Of a DNA stretch of 57,572 nucleotides, positions 8,442 to 16,459 are shown piece by piece. The notes below the pieces were generated by a model that was not told where the DNA came from, did not search any database, and saw only the letters and a list, made by a program, of their open reading frames with translations. Position 1 is the first letter of the stretch. Every line of letters starts with the position of its first letter. The stretch lies in the NCBI RefSeq assembly GCF_014306135.1, contig NZ_JACRWD010000009.1:1-57572 (forward strand), in the 5' to 3' direction. This DNA comes from Paraclostridium hominis. GTDB taxonomy: Bacteria > Bacillota > Clostridia > Peptostreptococcales > Peptostreptococcaceae. The translations under genes and the position numbers were made by a program.

Positions 8442-8458
8442 AATGCTAGCACAATTTA

Positions 8459-8572
8459 TTAACCTTGCTTTTGCTTGTGCTTAGGATTTTCACATATAAC
8501 CATTACTCTACCTTTTCTCTTTATTACTTTACATTTTTCACATATTGGTTTTACTGATGGTCTTACTTTCAT
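8459..8572 (-). CDS. rpmJ: 50S ribosomal protein L36
   Basis: 37-residue gene. It begins MKVRPSVKPICEKCKVIKRK and ends GRVMVICENPKHKQKQG. The C-C-C-H zinc ribbon ligands (CEKC, C, H) are intact, so this is the zinc-containing form. The ribosome binding site AAGGAGGG is 7 bases before the ATG. It sits between infA and rpsM, its canonical place. L36 is one of the smallest 50S proteins and helps organise 23S rRNA domains near the peptidyl transferase base. Confidence 0.97.
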   Translation of the reverse strand: MKVRPSVKPICEKCKVIKRKGRVMVICENPKHKQKQG

Positions 8573-8604
8573 TATTAATCCCTCCTTAGACTAGCATTGA
8601 TAGT

Positions 8605-8823
8605 CTACTTCTTACGCCAAGTAATTCTTCCTCTTGTAAGGTCATATGGAGAAAGCTCAACATTAACCTTATCTCCTTCAAGAATCCTTATAAAGTTCAT
8701 TCTTAGCTTTCCAGAAATGTGACATAAAACTTCATGCCCGTTTTCTAGTTTAACTTTGAACATGGCATTCGGTAAAGCTTCTGAAACTGTACCTTCTATT
8801 TCTATAACATCTTTTTTGGCCAT
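8605..8823 (-). CDS. infA: Translation initiation factor IF-1
   Basis: 72 residues forming a single S1/OB-fold domain: KKDVIEIEGTVSEALPNAMFKVKLENGHEVLCHISGKLRMNFIRILEGDKVNVELSPYDLTRGRITWR. IF-1 occupies the ribosomal A site during initiation and helps IF-2 and IF-3. It stands 27 bases after the KOW-domain gene and 32 bases before rpmJ, within the superoperon. Confidence 0.98.
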   Translation of the reverse strand: MAKKDVIEIEGTVSEALPNAMFKVKLENGHEVLCHISGKLRMNFIRILEGDKVNVELSPYDLTRGRITWRKK

Positions 8824-8850
8824 TAACTAACCAAACCTCCATTCAATAAG

Positions 8851-9126
8851 CTAAACATTGTTTAACTTTCCAAGTTCAGCTCTTAAAAAAGCATCTTTAA
8901 TAGACTCATTAGATTCTATCATATCTTTAACAGCATTGTTAATTATATCATACTTTTGTAAGTGCTTAACTTTTTTTAGTTTAGGTTTTTCAAGTTTTCT
9001 TTTCTTTCCATCTGAGATTAAAACATACTCATCATCAACTACTTTTACTACGAAAAATAATCTCCCAGTATCTCTTCCAGATGTATTTCTAACAACTTGC
9101 CCTATACATATATCTTTTGATAGCAT
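8851..9126 (-). CDS. KOW-domain RNA-binding protein, ribosomal L14e-like
   Basis: 91 residues from ATG 9126, chosen because AGGTGAG lies at the right distance; a GTG three codons earlier has no ribosome binding site. The N-terminal half (IGQVVRNTSGRDTGRLFFVVKVVDDEYVLISDGKKRKLEKPKLKKVKHL) is a KOW/SH3-like fold as in archaeal-eukaryotic L14e. The rest is a charged helix. Such proteins are common between map and infA in Clostridia, where their function is not established to my knowledge. Position inside the superoperon suggests a ribosome or rRNA partner. The domain call is family-based; the role is inferred. Confidence 0.8.
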   Translation of the reverse strand: MLSKDICIGQVVRNTSGRDTGRLFFVVKVVDDEYVLISDGKKRKLEKPKLKKVKHLQKYDIINNAVKDMIESNESIKDAFLRAELGKLNNV

Positions 9127-9148
9127 AAATCTCACCTACTTTTTTTGA

Positions 9149-9895
9149 TTATAACTTTGTTAATATCAAAGGTTCATCTTCAGTAATAGCTATCGTATGC
9201 TCATAATGAGCTGACTTTTTAGAGTCAATAGTAACAATCGTCCAACCATCACCTAACATCTTAACATAGTGTGTACCATAGTTAACCATAGGTTCAATTG
9301 CAAGTACCATCCCTTCTTTAAGTTTTGGTCCCTTACCTGGTCGTCCATAGTTAGGTATTTGAGGATCTTCATGTAGCTGTGTGCCAACTCCATGACCTAC
9401 AAGATCTCTAACTACTGAAAAATTGTTTTTTTCTACGTGTGTTTGTATTGCGTGCGAAATATCAGAAAGTCTATATCCTAGTTTAGCAAACTTTAATCCT
9501 TCATAGAAGCTTTCTTTTGTTACTTCTATTAATTTCCTATCTTCTTCAGATATTATACCTACTCCATGCGTTTTTGCCGAGTCTGCATGATATCCTTTAT
9601 AATAAGCACCTATATCGATACTTATAATATCTCCTTCTTTTAAAGTTTTAGGTCCAGGAATTCCATGTACAACCTCTTCATTAATAGAAGCGCATATAGA
9701 TCCCTTAAAACCATTATATCCTTTAAAAGATGGGATAGCATTATATTTTCTAATATGATTTTCAGCTATTTTATCTAACTCTAAAGTAGATATTCCCGGT
9801 TTAATAGCATCTCTTAAAATCTCATGTGTTTCAGCAACAATTTTACCAGATTCTCTCATAAGTTCAATTTGTTGCTTAGATTTTAAAATAATCAT
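9149..9895 (-). CDS. map: Methionine aminopeptidase, type I
   Basis: 248 residues. The dinuclear metal site residues of the pita-bread fold are visible in DIGAYYKGYHADSAKT (two Asp), GHGVGTQLHEDPQIPN (His), AIEPMV (Glu) and HYEHTIAITE (Glu). It removes the initiator methionine from nascent chains after deformylation. The start overlaps the adk stop by one base, so the two are coupled. The N-terminal SH3-binding zinc region of some Map1 forms is absent, as is normal for short bacterial MetAP1a. Confidence 0.97.
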   Translation of the reverse strand: MIILKSKQQIELMRESGKIVAETHEILRDAIKPGISTLELDKIAENHIRKYNAIPSFKGYNGFKGSICASINEEVVHGIPGPKTLKEGDIISIDIGAYYKGYHADSAKTHGVGIISEEDRKLIEVTKESFYEGLKFAKLGYRLSDISHAIQTHVEKNNFSVVRDLVGHGVGTQLHEDPQIPNYGRPGKGPKLKEGMVLAIEPMVNYGTHYVKMLGDGWTIVTIDSKKSAHYEHTIAITEDEPLILTKL

Positions 9896-10545
9896 TATTT
9901 TTCACTTCCTAGAGCATCTACTATATCTGCAAATACCTTATCTATAGATTGTTCACCATTTATATTAGCTATTATACCTTCTTTTGAATAATAATCAACT
10001 AAAGGCTTAGTTTCGTCTAGATAAACTTGTATTCTCTTTGATACAGTTTCTTCATTATCATCTGCTCTTTGGTAAAGTTCTCCTCCGCATACATCGCATA
10101 CGCCATCTGCTTTTGGAGGATTAAACTCAACATGGTAAGTAGCACCGCAAGATTTACATATTCTTCTTCCTACTGCTCTACCAACTAATATATCTTTGTC
10201 AACTTCTATGTTAACTACTTTATCTAAAGATATACCAACTTCTTTTAGATATTTATCTAAATGTTGAGCTTGAGCTACATTTCTTGGGAATCCATCTAAC
10301 ATGAATCCTTTTTCGCAGTCTGGTTGAGATATTCTATCAGTAACTAGACCAACTGTTAATTCATCTGGAACTAAAAGACCTTGATCTATAAATCCTTTAG
10401 CTTTTTTACCAAGTTCTGTACCTTCTTTTATATTCTTTCTGAATATATCTCCTGTTGATATATGAGGTATATTGTATTTTTCTACTATTCCTGCTGCTTG
10501 AGTACCCTTACCCGCACCAGGAGGTCCAAGTAATATTATTCTCAT
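9895..10545 (-). CDS. adk: Adenylate kinase
   Basis: 216 residues. The P-loop GPPGAGKGTQA is at residues 7-17, with the NMP-binding segment HISTGDIFRKNI and the motif GFMLDGFPRNVAQA. The lid domain has a four-cysteine zinc site (CKSCGATYH...CDVCG) characteristic of Gram-positive enzymes. It equilibrates ATP, ADP and AMP. It is located between secY and map as in Bacillus. Confidence 0.98.
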   Translation of the reverse strand: MRIILLGPPGAGKGTQAAGIVEKYNIPHISTGDIFRKNIKEGTELGKKAKGFIDQGLLVPDELTVGLVTDRISQPDCEKGFMLDGFPRNVAQAQHLDKYLKEVGISLDKVVNIEVDKDILVGRAVGRRICKSCGATYHVEFNPPKADGVCDVCGGELYQRADDNEETVSKRIQVYLDETKPLVDYYSKEGIIANINGEQSIDKVFADIVDALGSEK

Positions 10546-10559
10546 ATGATCATCTCCAT

Positions 10560-11828
10560 CTATTTTAAGAAGCCTTGATAACTTCTCATTACTAAGTTTG
10601 ATTCTAACTGTCTCTTAAGTTCAAGCGCAACTCCAACAACTATAAGTAAAGATGTTCCAGCCATACTTAAATGTACTCCTGTGAATTTACTTATTATAGA
10701 TGGAATTACTGCTACAACAGCTAAGAATAAAGCTCCTGCTAATGTTAATCTAGATAATATTCTATTTAAGTAATCCATAGTTGGGTTACCTGGTCTTATA
10801 CCTGGTATAAAACCTCCACTATTTTTCATATTATTAGTTATATCTTCAGTATTGAATGATATAGTAGTATAGAAATAAGAGAAGAATATTATTAAAATAA
10901 CTTCTATAACTAAATAAATCCAGAATCCTGGTTCTCCACTAGGAGATAAGAATTTAGTTACAAATGCTTGAGCATCTTTTCCCATAAATATTGCTATAGT
11001 TTGAGGGAATGCTAACAATGAACTTGCAAATATTACTGGTATAACCCCAGATTGATTTACTTTCATTGGTATATGAGAGTTTTGACCTCCATATGTTTTT
11101 CTTCCAACAACTCTTTTAGCATATTGTACAGGTATTTTTCTTGTTGCTTCTTGTATATACGTAACCGCAGCTACTGTAAGAAGCGATACTATAGTCATAA
11201 CAACTAATACCCATAGTCCAATGCTTCCGCTTTTAAATTGTCCTATAGCTTGTGTTATGTCTGTAGGAATTCTTGATATAATTCCTATAAATATTATTAC
11301 AGAGCTTCCGTTACCTAATCCTTTTTCAGTAATCTTATCACCCATCCACATCAATAACATACTGGCTGATATTAATGTGACTATAACTGTAACTATAAAA
11401 AATACACTATCTGTTTGTAAAGCACGTCTCACTATTCCTAGTGTTATACCGATAGCCTGTATTATAGCTAATCCTAATGCTGTATACTTAGTGTATTTAT
11501 TTATCTTTTTCTTACCTTCTTCACCAGACTTTTGAAGTTCTTCAAGAGATGGGAATCCGATAGTTAAAAGTTGAATTATTATAGATGCCGTTATATAAGG
11601 ACTGATTCCTAATGCAAATAAGGTAAAGCTACTGAAAGCTCCTCCTGTAAACATATTATACAGGGAAAGAAGACCGTTTCCGTCAACCATTCCCTTTATA
11701 ATAGTTCTATTAACTCCAGGAACAGGAATAGTACATCCTATCCTAAAGATAACAATCATCATCAAAGTATATAAAATTTTTCTTCTTACATCTTTTATTT
11801 TCCAAGCTTGTTTAAAGTTTGACAGCAC
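10560..11828 (-). CDS. secY: Protein translocase channel subunit SecY
   Basis: 422 residues, ten predicted transmembrane helices. The N-terminal block LYTLMMIVIFRIGCTIPVPGVN and the plug-helix region (LLSLYNMFTGGAFSSFTLFALGISPYITASIIIQLL) are standard. The conserved cytoplasmic Arg lies in NPTMDYLNRILSRLTLAGALFL. The start is GTG with an appropriate upstream GGGGTGAG. SecY forms the export channel with SecE, encoded at 36880-37101. It lies between rplO and adk. Confidence 0.98.
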   Translation of the reverse strand: MLSNFKQAWKIKDVRRKILYTLMMIVIFRIGCTIPVPGVNRTIIKGMVDGNGLLSLYNMFTGGAFSSFTLFALGISPYITASIIIQLLTIGFPSLEELQKSGEEGKKKINKYTKYTALGLAIIQAIGITLGIVRRALQTDSVFFIVTVIVTLISASMLLMWMGDKITEKGLGNGSSVIIFIGIISRIPTDITQAIGQFKSGSIGLWVLVVMTIVSLLTVAAVTYIQEATRKIPVQYAKRVVGRKTYGGQNSHIPMKVNQSGVIPVIFASSLLAFPQTIAIFMGKDAQAFVTKFLSPSGEPGFWIYLVIEVILIIFFSYFYTTISFNTEDITNNMKNSGGFIPGIRPGNPTMDYLNRILSRLTLAGALFLAVVAVIPSIISKFTGVHLSMAGTSLLIVVGVALELKRQLESNLVMRSYQGFLK

Positions 11829-11872
11829 GTTAAACTCACCCCTGCCTTATGGCCAAGAGTTAGCAGATTAGA

Positions 11873-12316
11873 TTAAACTAATTCTGCCTTTCCTCCAGCT
11901 TTTTCTATTTTTTCTTGCGCTGAAGCAGTAAACTTAGCAGCCTTTACAGTTAAAGCTCTTTCTAAGTTACCTTCACCTAAGATTTTAACGCCGTCTTTTT
12001 CTATTTTGCTTATTACTCCAGTTGCCTTAAGTAATTCAGCTGTTATTTCTGTTCCGTTTTCGAATCTATTTAAAGTTTCTACGTTAACTAGTGAGTAAAC
12101 TTTCTTACAAGGATTTTTGAATCCTCTCTTAGGAAGTCTTCTAGCAAGTGGCATTTGTCCACCTTCGAATCCAACTCTTACTCCACCACCTGAACGAGAC
12201 TTTTGACCTTTTTGTCCACGTCCTGAAGTTTTACCTTGTCCAGTAGCAGTACCTCTACCTAATCTCTTTTTAGATGAAACTGCACCTTCAGCAGGTCTTA
12301 ATTCATGTAACTTCAT
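11873..12316 (-). CDS. rplO: 50S ribosomal protein L15
   Basis: 147 residues from ATG (MKLHELRPAEGAVSSKKRLGRG). The in-frame GTG upstream lies within the Shine-Dalgarno. The glycine-rich N-terminal extension GTATGQGKTSGRGQKGQKSRSGGGVRVGFEGGQMPLARRLPKRGF threads into 23S rRNA and is typical. L15 is a late-assembly 50S protein. It is followed by secY after 44 bases. Confidence 0.98.
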   Translation of the reverse strand: MKLHELRPAEGAVSSKKRLGRGTATGQGKTSGRGQKGQKSRSGGGVRVGFEGGQMPLARRLPKRGFKNPCKKVYSLVNVETLNRFENGTEITAELLKATGVISKIEKDGVKILGEGNLERALTVKAAKFTASAQEKIEKAGGKAELV

Positions 12317-12349
12317 GGATTGCACCTCCCTTAGTATGTTTAAAATTTA

Positions 12350-12535
12350 TTATTCAGCTATTTCAGTTACTTCTACTAAGTGACTAACTTTAGCTATTAT
12401 ACCTCTCATTTGAGCGTTGTCTTCTTTAACAACTACTTGCTCTCTTTTTCTTAATCCTAACGCTTCTACGTTCTTTCTTTGGTTAGGAGTAGTTCCTATT
12501 GTACTTCTAACTAATTTTATTTGTAATTTAGCCAT
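12350..12535 (-). CDS. rpmD: 50S ribosomal protein L30
   Basis: 61 residues, the short bacterial form. KLQIKLVRSTIGTTPNQRKNVEALGLRKREQVVVKEDNAQMRGIIAKVSHLVEV is the L30 ferredoxin-like fold. It stands between rpsE and rplO with small gaps, as in the canonical spc operon. Confidence 0.97.
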   Translation of the reverse strand: MAKLQIKLVRSTIGTTPNQRKNVEALGLRKREQVVVKEDNAQMRGIIAKVSHLVEVTEIAE

Positions 12536-12549
12536 TCTTTACTACCTCC

Positions 12550-13059
12550 TTACCCTAGAAGATCTTCTACTTTTTTACCTCTAAGTTTAGCTATATCTTC
12601 AGCTGTTCTTAAAGATTTTAAACCTTCTATTGTAGCATTTACCATGTTTCTTGGGTTGTTAGTTCCTAAAGATTTAGCTCTAACATCCTTTAATCCAGCT
12701 AACTCAAGTACGGCTCTAGCAGGTCCCCCAGCTATAACTCCTGTACCTTGACTAGCAGGCATTATTAATATTTTACCAGCACCAAAGTGTCCGTTTGTTT
12801 GGTGAGGTATAGTTGTACCAACCATAGGTACAGTTATTAAATTCTTCTTAGCATCTTCAACTGCTTTTCTTATAGCATCTGGTACTTCCATAGCTTTACC
12901 AGTACCTATACCAACGTGTCCGTTTTCATCTCCAACAACTACTAAAGCTGCAAATCTAAAGTTTCTACCACCTTTAACAACCTTAGTAACACGTCTTACT
13001 TCGATAACTTTCTCTTGAAGATCAAGTTGTCTTGCATCTATTGGCTTACGACGTAGCAT
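12550..13059 (-). CDS. rpsE: 30S ribosomal protein S5
   Basis: 169 residues. The N-terminal double-stranded RNA-binding fold contains VIEVRRVTKVVKGGRNFRFAALVVVGDENGHVGIGTGKAMEVPDAIRKA. The C-terminal segment has GTGVIAGGPARAVLELAGLKDVRAKSLG. The VVKGGR loop is where spectinomycin-resistance changes arise in this protein family, and it looks wild type. Start codon and GGAGGG ribosome binding site are clear. Confidence 0.98.
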   Translation of the reverse strand: MLRRKPIDARQLDLQEKVIEVRRVTKVVKGGRNFRFAALVVVGDENGHVGIGTGKAMEVPDAIRKAVEDAKKNLITVPMVGTTIPHQTNGHFGAGKILIMPASQGTGVIAGGPARAVLELAGLKDVRAKSLGTNNPRNMVNATIEGLKSLRTAEDIAKLRGKKVEDLLG

Positions 13060-13077
13060 TATTTTCCCTCCTTTGTA

Positions 13078-13446
13078 TTAGAACTTAAGTCCAGCTTCTC
13101 TAGCACCTTCAGCTAATTCTTGAACTCTTCCGTGATATAAGTATCCACCTCTGTCAAATACAACTTCAGTTATACCTTTTTCTACAGCTCTCTTAGCAAC
13201 AAGTTCTCCAACTTTTCTAGCTGCATCTTTATTTCCACAGTGATTAACAGCACCTTTTATTTCAGCTTCTAAAGAAGATGCAGAAACAACAGTTACTCTG
13301 TTAGTATCATCTATTATTTGAGCATATATGTTATTAGAACTTCTGAATACACATAATCTTGGTCTTTGAGTAGTTCCAGTTATTTTTCTACGAACTCTCT
13401 TATGTCTTTGAAGTCTATTTGCGTTTTTGTTAGCTTTTTTAAACAC
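13078..13446 (-). CDS. rplR: 50S ribosomal protein L18
   Basis: 122 residues. I chose a GTG start at 13446 (giving MFKKANKNANRLQRHKRVRRK) because AAGGAG lies 8 bases upstream. The apparent earlier start is another GTG overlapping that Shine-Dalgarno. The 5S rRNA-binding fold is seen in RPRLCVFRSSNNIYAQIIDD and the C-terminal FDRGGYLYHGRVQELAEGAREAGLKF. L18 bridges 5S and 23S rRNA. Confidence 0.97.
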   Translation of the reverse strand: MFKKANKNANRLQRHKRVRRKITGTTQRPRLCVFRSSNNIYAQIIDDTNRVTVVSASSLEAEIKGAVNHCGNKDAARKVGELVAKRAVEKGITEVVFDRGGYLYHGRVQELAEGAREAGLKF

Positions 13447-13481
13447 AGAGATCACTCCTTTCTAGCGTTTATCTTTTGGTA

Positions 13482-14024
13482 TTATTTCTTACCAGTTTTA
13501 CCTTCTTTACGTCTTACAACTTCACCAGCGTATCTTATACCTTTACCTTTGTATGGCTCTGGCTCTCTCCAAGCTCTTATCTTAGCAGCATAGTTACCTA
13601 CTAATTGCTTGTCTATACCTTTAACAACTAATTCAGTTTGGTTTGGAGCTTCAACAGTTATTCCTTCTGGATCTACCATCTCAACTGGATGAGAGAATCC
13701 TAAGTTCATAACTAACTTGTTTCCTTGCTTTTGAGCTCTGTACCCAACACCAACTAACTCTAACTTCTTCTCGAAACCAGCAGTAACACCTACTACCATG
13801 TTATCTATTAAAGTTCTAGTTAATCCGTGTAAAGATCTATGTTTCTTATTATTAGTTGGTCTCTCAACTAATATAGTATTCTCTTCTTTTTTTATAGCTA
13901 ATTCATTGTTGAATTGCTTAGTTAAAGTTCCTTTTGGTCCTTTTACTGTAACTAAGTTGTTTTCAGCTATAGTTACTTCAACACCTGCAGGAACAGTTAT
14001 TGGTTTAACACCTATTCTTGACAT
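13482..14024 (-). CDS. rplF: 50S ribosomal protein L6
   Basis: 180 residues with the two repeated alpha/beta domains of L6. The C-terminal signature (PEPYKGKGIRYAGEVVRRKEGKTGKK) is near the end. L6 lies at the base of the L7/L12 stalk by the factor-binding site. It is positioned between rpsH and rplR and has an AAGGAGG ribosome binding site. Confidence 0.98.
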   Translation of the reverse strand: MSRIGVKPITVPAGVEVTIAENNLVTVKGPKGTLTKQFNNELAIKKEENTILVERPTNNKKHRSLHGLTRTLIDNMVVGVTAGFEKKLELVGVGYRAQKQGNKLVMNLGFSHPVEMVDPEGITVEAPNQTELVVKGIDKQLVGNYAAKIRAWREPEPYKGKGIRYAGEVVRRKEGKTGKK

Positions 14025-14054
14025 AGTTGCACCTCCTTACATTGTTCGTTTTTA

Positions 14055-14453
14055 TTACCAAACGTAGCAGATTACTTCTCCACCAACGCCTTCATTTCTA
14101 GCTTGCTTGTCAGTTAATATTCCTTTTGAAGTAGATATTATTGATATACCTAATCCGTTTAATACTTTTGGTAATTCTTCTTTAGCAGCGTAAACTCTCA
14201 TACCAGGCTTAGATATTCTCTTTAATCCTGTTATAACTTTCTCTCCTGCTTGTCCGTACTTTAATTGTATTCTTATTATTCCTTGTTTTCCATCTTCTAT
14301 AACATCGTACCCTCTTATGAAACCTTCTTCTAATAAGATTCTAGCTAATTCTTTCTTCATATTAGAAGCAGGAACATCAACAGTTTCATGCTTAACTGTG
14401 TTAGCATTTCTTATACGAGTTAGCATATCTGCTATTGGATCTGTCATTGTCAT
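14055..14453 (-). CDS. rpsH: 30S ribosomal protein S8
   Basis: 132 residues. The N terminus TDPIADMLTRIRNANTVKHETVDVPASNMKKELARIL and C terminus STSKGILTDKQARNEGVGGEVICYVW are diagnostic. Two ATGs lie two codons apart (MTMTDP); the first has the better 8-base spacing to GGAGG. S8 binds 16S rRNA helix 21 and in Escherichia coli represses the spc operon. No S8-type site was identified here. Confidence 0.98.
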   Translation of the reverse strand: MTMTDPIADMLTRIRNANTVKHETVDVPASNMKKELARILLEEGFIRGYDVIEDGKQGIIRIQLKYGQAGEKVITGLKRISKPGMRVYAAKEELPKVLNGLGISIISTSKGILTDKQARNEGVGGEVICYVW

Positions 14454-14484
14454 ATTGTAACCCTCCTTCCATTTTAACCAAGTC

Positions 14485-14670
14485 TTACCAACTTGCTTTT
14501 CTTACACCAGGTATTTGACCTTTATAAGCTAATTCTCTAAAGCATATACGGCATATACCGAATTTTCTTAATACAGAATGTGGTCTACCACATATTGTAC
14601 ATCTAGTATACTCTCTAGTTGCGTACTTTTGCTTTTTTTGTTGTTTTACAACCATCGCTTTTCTAGCCAC
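14485..14670 (-). CDS. rpsZ: 30S ribosomal protein S14, zinc type
   Basis: 61 residues, the short S14 form. The zinc ribbon CTICGRPHSVLRKFGICRICF has two CxxC pairs. The short, zinc-dependent version is typical of Firmicutes; the long zinc-free paralogue seen in some species is absent from this window. It sits between rplE and rpsH. Confidence 0.97.
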   Translation of the reverse strand: MARKAMVVKQQKKQKYATREYTRCTICGRPHSVLRKFGICRICFRELAYKGQIPGVRKASW

Positions 14671-14687
14671 TGGAATCCCTCCTTTAT

Positions 14688-15230
14688 TTACTTAGAATAT
14701 GGCATTCCTAATAATTTTAATAACTCACTAGCTTCTTCATCAGTTTTAGCTGTAGTTACAAATATTACATCCATTCCTCTTACTTTATCAACTTTATCGT
14801 ACTCTATTTCAGGGAATATAAATTGTTCTTTTAATCCTAAAGCGTAGTTACCTCTTCCGTCAAATGCGTTAGCATTAACTCCTCTGAAGTCTCTAACTCT
14901 TGGTAAAGATATATTAACTAACTTGTCCATGAAGTAGTACATTTTGTCAGCTCTTAAAGTAACTTTAGTTCCAACAGGCATACCTTCTCTTAATTTGAAG
15001 TTAGCTACTGATTTTCTAGCCTTAGTTATAACAGGCTTTTGACCAGATATCATTTCTAATTCTGCAACTGCAGCTTCTAATCCTTTTGGATTTTCTCTTG
15101 CATCACCTATACCCATGTTTATTACTATTTTCTCTAACTTAGGTATTTCCATAACGTTTTTGTATCCAAATTTCTCCATTAAAGCTGGAGCAACTTCTTT
15201 AACATATTTTTCTTGTAATCTAGAAGTCAT
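14688..15230 (-). CDS. rplE: 50S ribosomal protein L5
   Basis: 180 residues. The family blocks EKIVINMGIGDARENPKGLEAAVAELEMISGQKPVITKARKSVANFKLREGMPVGTKVTLR and RDFRGVNANAFDGRGNYALGLKEQFIFPEI are complete. L5 binds 5S rRNA and touches S13 across the subunit bridge and P-site tRNA. It follows rplX with a 24-base gap. Confidence 0.98.
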   Translation of the reverse strand: MTSRLQEKYVKEVAPALMEKFGYKNVMEIPKLEKIVINMGIGDARENPKGLEAAVAELEMISGQKPVITKARKSVANFKLREGMPVGTKVTLRADKMYYFMDKLVNISLPRVRDFRGVNANAFDGRGNYALGLKEQFIFPEIEYDKVDKVRGMDVIFVTTAKTDEEASELLKLLGMPYSK

Positions 15231-15254
15231 TTGTAGTCCCTCCTTTCAAGCTTA

Positions 15255-15563
15255 TTATAATTCTTTTCCGCTCTTTACTGATACTCTAACTTTTTTCCCA
15301 TCTTTAACTTCAAATCTAACTCTTGTACCTTTTCCTGTTTCAGGATCAACTGGCATTACGTTAGATATGTGTATTGGGGCTTCTTTATTTATTATTCCAC
15401 CTTGTGGGTTAACAGCAGTTGGTTTTTGGTGCTTAGTTATTACGTTAACACCTTCAACTAATACTCTATTAGCTTTAGTGAAAACCTTAGTAACTGTACC
15501 TTTTTTACCTTTATCTTTACCTGCTATAACTACAACAGTGTCACCTTTTTTAACACGCATCAT
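15255..15563 (-). CDS. rplX: 50S ribosomal protein L24
   Basis: 102 residues. The KOW motif is KKGDTVVVIAGKDKGKKGTVTKVF, followed by VEGVNVITKHQKPTAVNPQGGIINKEAPIHISNVMPVD. Two adjacent ATGs (MMRVKKGD) make the exact start uncertain by one codon; Shine-Dalgarno spacing favours the first. L24 is one of the assembly initiators of the 50S subunit and lies near the exit tunnel. Confidence 0.97.
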   Translation of the reverse strand: MMRVKKGDTVVVIAGKDKGKKGTVTKVFTKANRVLVEGVNVITKHQKPTAVNPQGGIINKEAPIHISNVMPVDPETGKGTRVRFEVKDGKKVRVSVKSGKEL

Positions 15564-15582
15564 GTCCTATTGCACCTCCTTA

Positions 15583-15951
15583 TTATAGTACTTCTGGAGC
15601 AAGAGATACTATTTTCATAAAGTCGTTGTCTCTTAACTCTCTAGCAACAGGCCCGAATATACGAGTTCCTACTGGAGTTTTATCATCTTTTATGATAACT
15701 GCAGCATTCTCGTCAAATGATATATAACTACCATCTTTACGTCTTACGCCTTGCTTAGTTCTTACTATAACAGCTTTAACTACTTTACCTTTTTTTACAA
15801 CTCCACCTGGTGTTGCACTTTTAACAGTTGCAACTATAACGTCACCTATGTTACCATATCTTCTTTTACTTCCGCCTAATACACGAATAGTTAAAAGTTC
15901 TTTAGCTCCTGAGTTATCAGCAACTCTTAGACGTGATTCTTGTTGTATCAT
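15583..15951 (-). CDS. rplN: 50S ribosomal protein L14
   Basis: 122 residues, standard length. It begins MIQQESRLRVADNSGAKELLTIRVLGGSKRRYGNIGDVIVATVK and ends with the GTRIFGPVARELRDNDFMKIVSLAPEVL block. L14 contacts 16S helix 44 (bridge B5) and L19, and is the docking point for silencing factor RsfS. It stands between rpsQ and rplX. Confidence 0.98.
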   Translation of the reverse strand: MIQQESRLRVADNSGAKELLTIRVLGGSKRRYGNIGDVIVATVKSATPGGVVKKGKVVKAVIVRTKQGVRRKDGSYISFDENAAVIIKDDKTPVGTRIFGPVARELRDNDFMKIVSLAPEVL

Positions 15952-15976
15952 ATCGTAATCCCTCCTTCTTCAAAAA

Positions 15977-16231
15977 CTACTTAACCTTCTCTATAACGTC
16001 AACTAGTCTGAATCTCTTATCCTTAGATAAAGGTCTAGTTTCCATTATTCTTACTCTATCTCCGATGCTACATACGTTGTTTTCATCGTGAGCCTTAAAT
16101 TTCTTAGTTCTCTTAACTGGCTTGTTATATAATGGATGACGTACGAAATCTTCAACAGAAACAACTATTGTTTTATCCATTTTATTACTAACAACACGGC
16201 CTACTCTTACTTTTCTTCTTCCTCTTTCCAT
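15977..16231 (-). CDS. rpsQ: 30S ribosomal protein S17
   Basis: 84 residues from ATG 16231 (MERGRRKVRVGRVVSNKMDKTIVV). A TTG seven codons upstream falls in the AAAGGAGG Shine-Dalgarno and is rejected. The OB-fold motif DFVRHPLYNKPVKRTKKFKAHDENNVCSIGDRVRIMETRPLSKDKRFRLVDVIE is complete. S17 is an early 16S rRNA binder. Confidence 0.97.
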   Translation of the reverse strand: MERGRRKVRVGRVVSNKMDKTIVVSVEDFVRHPLYNKPVKRTKKFKAHDENNVCSIGDRVRIMETRPLSKDKRFRLVDVIEKVK

Positions 16232-16254
16232 GTTTGACAGCCTCCTTTCCAAAA

Positions 16255-16458
16255 TTAAGCTCTAGTTTCGTTTAACTTTCTTTCAGCAAGTATAGTTTTA
16301 ACTCTAGCTATATCTTTCTTAACGAATTTGATTCTTGCTGTGTTTTCTAATTGACCAGTAGCTAATTGGAATCTTAAGCTAAATAATTCACTTTTAAAAC
16401 CATTTAACTTGTTCATTAATTCTTCGCTTGTTAAATCTCTTAGTTCTTTAGCTTTCAT
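16255..16458 (-). CDS. rpmC: 50S ribosomal protein L29
   Basis: 67 residues from ATG 16458 (MKAKELRDLTSEELMNKLNGFKSELFSLRFQLATGQLENTARIKFVKKDIARVKTIL). A GTG four codons upstream would overlap rplP and sits in the Shine-Dalgarno-like AGGGTGG. The protein is two long helices, located by the tunnel exit where signal recognition particle and trigger factor dock. It begins one base after the rplP stop. Confidence 0.97.
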   Translation of the reverse strand: MKAKELRDLTSEELMNKLNGFKSELFSLRFQLATGQLENTARIKFVKKDIARVKTILAERKLNETRA

Positions 16459-16459
16459 C

